NCBI RefSeq assembly: GCF_029784155.1 | Contig: NC_073692.1 | Coordinates: 276,249,913 to 276,313,912 of the forward strand | DNA length: 64,000 nucleotides | Direction: 5' to 3' | Origin: Uranotaenia lowii | Taxonomy: Eukaryota > Arthropoda > Insecta > Diptera > Culicidae | In this document: positions 59,569 to 64,000 of the stretch, one piece after another | How positions within the stretch are numbered: the first letter of the stretch is position 1 | How the letters are laid out: the number at the start of each line of letters is the position of its first letter | Notes under the pieces: generated by a model | Told to the model about the DNA's origin: nothing | What the model saw: the letters and a program-made list of their open reading frames with translations, nothing else | Databases searched by the model: none | Made by a program: the position numbers and the translations under genes

Positions 59569-59943
59569 GTATGTATGTATGTATGTATGTATGGTTCCCC
59601 CATCGGTAGCAAGGTCCAGCCTATGTCTGTGTGGCTTGGCCTTCAACAAATTGCTTCTCAGGCTTCCACGGCCGATGCGATGGTTCGTCGAGAGAAGGCA
59701 TCCAACTTTCAGAGACCTACAAAGGATGGCAATCCACTCCGCTTGCAAATAGTCTCTTCAGATTTACCCCAGATGCATTCCCTCTGAAATATATAATTAT
59801 TTATACAATGAAACACATCTTACCTGTCGGCAACTTATGGGATTCGAACCCAAAAATTTTTCTTGCCTATACCGAGAATCGAACCCAGTACGCCTGGGTT
59901 ACCAGACTCGCGCCAGCCTATCCACTAGACCATATCAGCGCTA
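59569..59943 (-). repeat. tRNA-derived SINE with ~20 bp target duplication
   Basis: Read on the minus strand, the head begins gcgctgatatggtctagtgg: an exact A box (tggtctagtgg) and a B box gggttcgattc about 50 nt later (rc of 59873-59883). A second B-box-like gggttcgaatccc follows (rc of about 59839-59851). The body runs to a (CATA)n tail at 59569-59592. The flanks are attccttcaaggagtaaaat (from 59547) and attccttcaactagtaaaat (from 59944), identical but for two bases. This structure defines a complete SINE of about 375 bp. Confidence 0.85.
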
Positions 59944-59965
59944 ATTCCTTCAACTAGTAAAATAT

Positions 59966-62900
59966 ATAGATTTATCAGCTATATTACGCGTCTACATGAA
60001 AAGGTATAAAAATTATTTTTTAGTTCTGAACCGAAAATTCGATCAAGTCAACCATCAGATCATGCGATGATACGAAAGGAAAAATGGCAAAACTAGCGAT
60101 AATTAAAATCCAAAAGGATGGTTGTTTCAACCGTTACAAATATTTCCCCTGAATATAGAAAATCGTGATTTAAAATATGAAAGGGATTATTTTTGCAGGA
60201 AAAATACATTGCTGTTTTCCTTTTCTAAATGACAAACATCATTTTTTGTAATTAAACGCATATGTTCATTGAATTTTTTTGGTTTTTTATGGTCTGAAAG
60301 AAAAATAGATCCCATTAAAAGTCTGGGTGAGGGTGTAATTTAAAACTTCGAATAACTTACACGATATTATTGCACAGTGGTGCAGAACATCAATCTAGCT
60401 GAACGAAATCAATTACGCCAAGGGATGACAAGAAAGACATTTTATGTCTTGAGCAACATTGTTCGGTTTTACAAGGAGTATATTCTGGTATAACATTTTT
60501 GCTAAGGGATCCTCCGATAGCGAGATAAAAATGTTAACTGTTTTGTTATTCAAATTAAGGCTTTGATGTTTTCGACAAAGTTGTTTATCTGACCAAAGTT
60601 CATATATTTGTCGAATATGTCCAAGTTCTACTACATCACCCTCAGAAATTACAGTCAAAGTAAAATAAGTAGAGTGGACCTAGAGTCTACTTTAGTCCTA
60701 AAATGCCGAAAATTTTAAATAATTAATTTTTCTAGCATAGTACAAATATACTGCTATGTACACAATGAACTCTTATTCTTCCTGAATCCTACCATACCGG
60801 TTTTTGCCATAAAAAGTTTTCCTGATAAAATTTTCAACGTTTTTAAAAATGTGCCTCCTTTTCAGTGATAAATCAGACAGCTCAATTAGTGGGGCGCGTT
60901 TTGAGAAATGAGAGTGAATAAGGAAAAATCACGTTTTTTTTTATTGTCCAAGCCATTGTTTTAAAGGAATTTACTTTCACTGTGAAGAATATGAACCATA
61001 CTATCTATTTTTCCTAAAATAAATGAAAATCAGTGGAAAATCCGGAAAATTTTTGACGGGTCCAAACATAGGAGACTTTCGACTTTGATGTTCCATTTTT
61101 AGACCTGACATGATAAAACTTTGTTTCAATACTAAAAAAAATCATCAAGGATGCGTATTTTTAATTGGGGCATAATTCAGAACCAATATTGAACATTTCT
61201 AAAATTTTTTGTCAGGTTTACGTAAATAAATCACAAGTAAGTAAACACAAAAAAGTTTCAGCTATTGTTCTGCTGATAGAGCTAATGGGGAGTGAAATTA
61301 TTTAATATATTCATGATAGAAATTAAAGTGTTCGCAAAGCTATAATGCTTTTTATGATAATATTTAATTGAAGCTAATATTTCTAATGATTTTTTTTTAT
61401 TCATTTAAGACAAAAAAATTACTTTTTAAAGGAATTTTAGTAATAGGTCCAATGGCAGGTACCAGTTCCATAGCAAAATAGGAACAGTAGGTTCAATGGT
61501 GGAAATTTTGATCATCCATATCTTTGCAAATTTTTCCACAACGGCGACACCTATGTATGTTGCAAATTCTCATTGAAACTTGCAAATAAGATCACGAACT
61601 ATAAATATAAACCTCCCGTCCGTTTGTGAGAAAAACAAGATTATTTAAAAACCACCGCTTAACGGGTCCAAAGTAGGGCAACTAACACTACTTTAAAAAA
61701 ACAGTTTTTTGTATCTGACACGTTGTAGATTGGATAAAATGGTTCGCTGTCTTCAAAAAAAAGTTGTAACAAGCCAAGATCTACAATTGGCTCATACAGA
61801 TCGATGGTTTAGAAGTGGCTGAAGCATTATGGTAAGCATTTAGTGTATATTATTGCCAATTTGGAAGCCTCGTCAATCAAAATGTGGACATTTTCGCATC
61901 ACCAACTTTTTTGTGATTATTCTCAATGATAACCAGAACAATTTCCATTTCAAATAAGCGGAGAAACAGGTGGAACTGACAGAGTTTTGAAAGATTGAAA
62001 AAAAATTTTGTATCTATAAAAATTACCTTTATTATTTAATGAAAAAAATCTATGGAAACATTTAATGTTTTGTTTAATTGTTGCAATTTTTTTTAAATAT
62101 TTTGAATTATAAAACCGAAATTAAATTTAATTTTTCAAATCATTTGAAAAAAAAAATGTAATTTATTTTTCAAGTTTCGGAGAGTTCTTAATTAGTATTT
62201 GATATCAGATAATTGAATAATGGTTCCAAGAAATTGCTTTAAAAACTATAAAACTGTCAATTCGGTTCTGTCTTTTCGATGAGTCTTAAGTTTTCCCTCG
62301 TGGACGTAACAGGGTAACAGTGTCTGAAACTCAATTAATGATAATTACAAATTTCGGAAGTTTCTGGTGTATAATAGCTCTTCAATCCATTTCATCATGC
62401 CGCAAGGTAACTCAAAAGAGTCATTTATTTATTAAACTGTATTAATTTCTATCGTCTAACCAATCAAACAGTTTCATATCGCAATATCGTGAATCATTTT
62501 ATTTTTTGGAAAATCTGCAGTTCTTGAAAAATATCCTTTCCCAAAGGAATGATGACAGAAGAGGTCCAAGAGGGCAGAAATAAAATGTGATAGGAATTAT
62601 CTTAAACATCATGCAAGAAAACTACACGATGTATTGCAGAGGTTTATGCTAATTTCAGACCCTTTTTACTAGCTCTTGGCTTTTTAAACAAATAGAAAAT
62701 GTTGATAAATTTATATAATTTCTTATCTAACCATAACAGATAAACTTTGATTTCTAATGTTTCTCTTTTACTTCCCATAACCTTTGAAATGTGACCATTT
62801 TCAGGTACGAAAATGCACCAAGACGAATTCAAACCATTAGATTTGATTTCATGAAACGAATTTTGAATTAAATGCAAAATCAAATTTGAACCAGTATTTA

Positions 62901-64000
62901 AAAACAGCTTTTCATTTCTAATATCTTAAGATGATTCGAACTGTTCAGCTGTTTAGCAAGCCTAGAAGCCCTTCTTTCGGTTTCCATTTTGTTTGTTTCC
63001 AAAGTACAATTTTTTGTACTTTTTTTTTTACAATTGTGAGCAATTTGTTAAAGTAAGTTCTATTTTAAATTATGACAAATATTGTTGAACCAGCTCAATG
63101 CAATGAATCTGTTGAAAGTTATTAGTATTTTGAAAAGCGATTATTTTTTACTTTTTTATTTGTAGCCGACCACAGAAAATTTAGGCACCTACTAAAACAA
63201 ATTGACCTAGTTTAGAAATGGAAACAAATTTCGGAGCAGATACGAGATATCTCGTGCGCGCCTCACTGAGAAGCATAACTAGAAAGTGACACGTTTTTTT
63301 TTTATAGAAATTATACAAATTGTGTACAACACTTTCGATAACATAAAGAAAAAAAGTTTGTAGAATTTGGTCCAGTGGTTTCTGAGATAAAGAATGTCAT
63401 ATTTTGGTGTTTTCAGGTTTAGATTTCTGTGCGGTCCTTAATGTGTTGAGTAACAAACATGAAAAAAAGCAACAAAATCAAATGAATCCAAAACGAATCT
63501 TATATCATTAAAATCGGTCATTGTTTGTGATCAAAGGAACGATAACAAACTAAGGATCAAATAGAAAATTCATTTATTTGAATGTATATTTTACAAAAGC
63601 ATGGGAAGGATAAGTTTCAAATTTCTCCAATGATTTCATATTTTGTGTATTATTTTTTTCTATTTATTATATTCGTTTGAGTTCATCTTTCCAATAAGAC
63701 TGAATAATAAAATGCCCTGTATCCTTTTAAAATTTAATCTCTTGCTCGATTCTATAAATTTTGGAAGGATGAAAACAATATTTAAGACCTTTTACTTCTT
63801 GAAATTTAAACAACCCGTGTTTTAACTGTTTTGCAAGTTGATGCCAGTCCGTAACTTTAAACTCGAAACCCCGGGCAAGGTTCTTTTCAGCAAACAAATT
63901 GAATCTATGAAAAATTTGCATAATTTAGTTACGCCTCCCCCGAATTCCGAAACCGGGTCTGATCCGTTTATTGTGAGAAGCCAAAACAACCTGAGGGAGT
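59966..64000. other. AT-rich non-coding end of window
   Basis: No gene supported; the ORFs at 60413-60658, 62644-62883 and 63727-63921 show no domains. The motif ggtcca recurs (61057, 61446, 61662, 62562 and as ggacct at 60678) in settings such as gggtccaaacatagg and gggtccaaagtaggg. This resembles the internal repetition of terminal motifs seen in the TA-flanked MITEs. An element of that kind may span about 60670-62575, but its ends are not clear. Confidence 0.35.

Noticed and set aside
59860..59943. Functional tRNA gene on the minus strand
   Set aside because: Part of a SINE with tail and target duplications; no good acceptor stem.

Overview
The window looks like gene-poor nuclear DNA from an insect, most likely a mosquito (Diptera: Culicidae). 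The reasons are the AT-rich background with long non-coding stretches, the density of transposable elements, and the mix of families: RTE, R1-like and I-like non-LTR elements, a BEL/Pao LTR element, a DD37E Tc1/mariner element of a type known from mosquitoes, hAT and TA-flanked MITEs, tRNA-derived SINEs and a Helitron-like repeat. I found no bacterial-type genes, CRISPR array, rRNA or convincing functional tRNA. Host coding sequence is almost absent: there is one weak first-exon candidate at 21788-21880 and an unassigned ORF pair at 37111-37623. The window may be intergenic or lie inside a large intron.

Layout, left to right. 1.4-2.5 kb: decayed LINE reverse transcriptase. 3.1-3.3 kb: tRNA-like repeat. 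3.7-3.9 kb: TTAA-flanked mini-MITE. 7.2-16.7 kb: a nested complex. An R1-like non-LTR element (from 7976) is split by a 3.15 kb hAT-like element (8262-11411), which itself contains three MITEs stacked inside one another, and by a full-length RTE element (12917-16306). A reverse RTE fragment and another reverse transcriptase remnant lie at its two ends. 18.7-27.0 kb: a MITE-rich stretch with a tRNA-derived SINE at about 24 kb. 30.4-33.7 kb: a second, degraded RTE copy, followed by a second copy of the 3.1 kb tRNA-like repeat. 35.4-36.1 kb: long fold-back hairpin. 37.9-39.0 kb: hAT MITE with an 8 bp target duplication. 39.0-41.5 kb: Helitron-like repeat with a ~150 bp tandem array and an inverted second array. 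41.5-42.4 kb: ACGTGAA-rich MITE between C16 and G16 tracts. 43.5-47.0 kb: decayed I-like element with RNase H, split by a MITE. 47.8-49.6 kb: DD37E transposon. 51.4-59.0 kb: BEL/Pao element on the minus strand with identical terminal repeats and a 1,660-residue open polyprotein. 59.5-60.0 kb: minus-strand SINE with target duplications. 60-64 kb: AT-rich, little recognisable.

The coding sequences do not form a pathway; each belongs to a mobile element. The youngest insertion by sequence is the BEL element (364 bp repeats with no difference seen), while the non-LTR elements are broken by stops and frameshifts. The value of the window is in insertion history: several target duplications and terminal repeats can be read directly and give the order of insertion.
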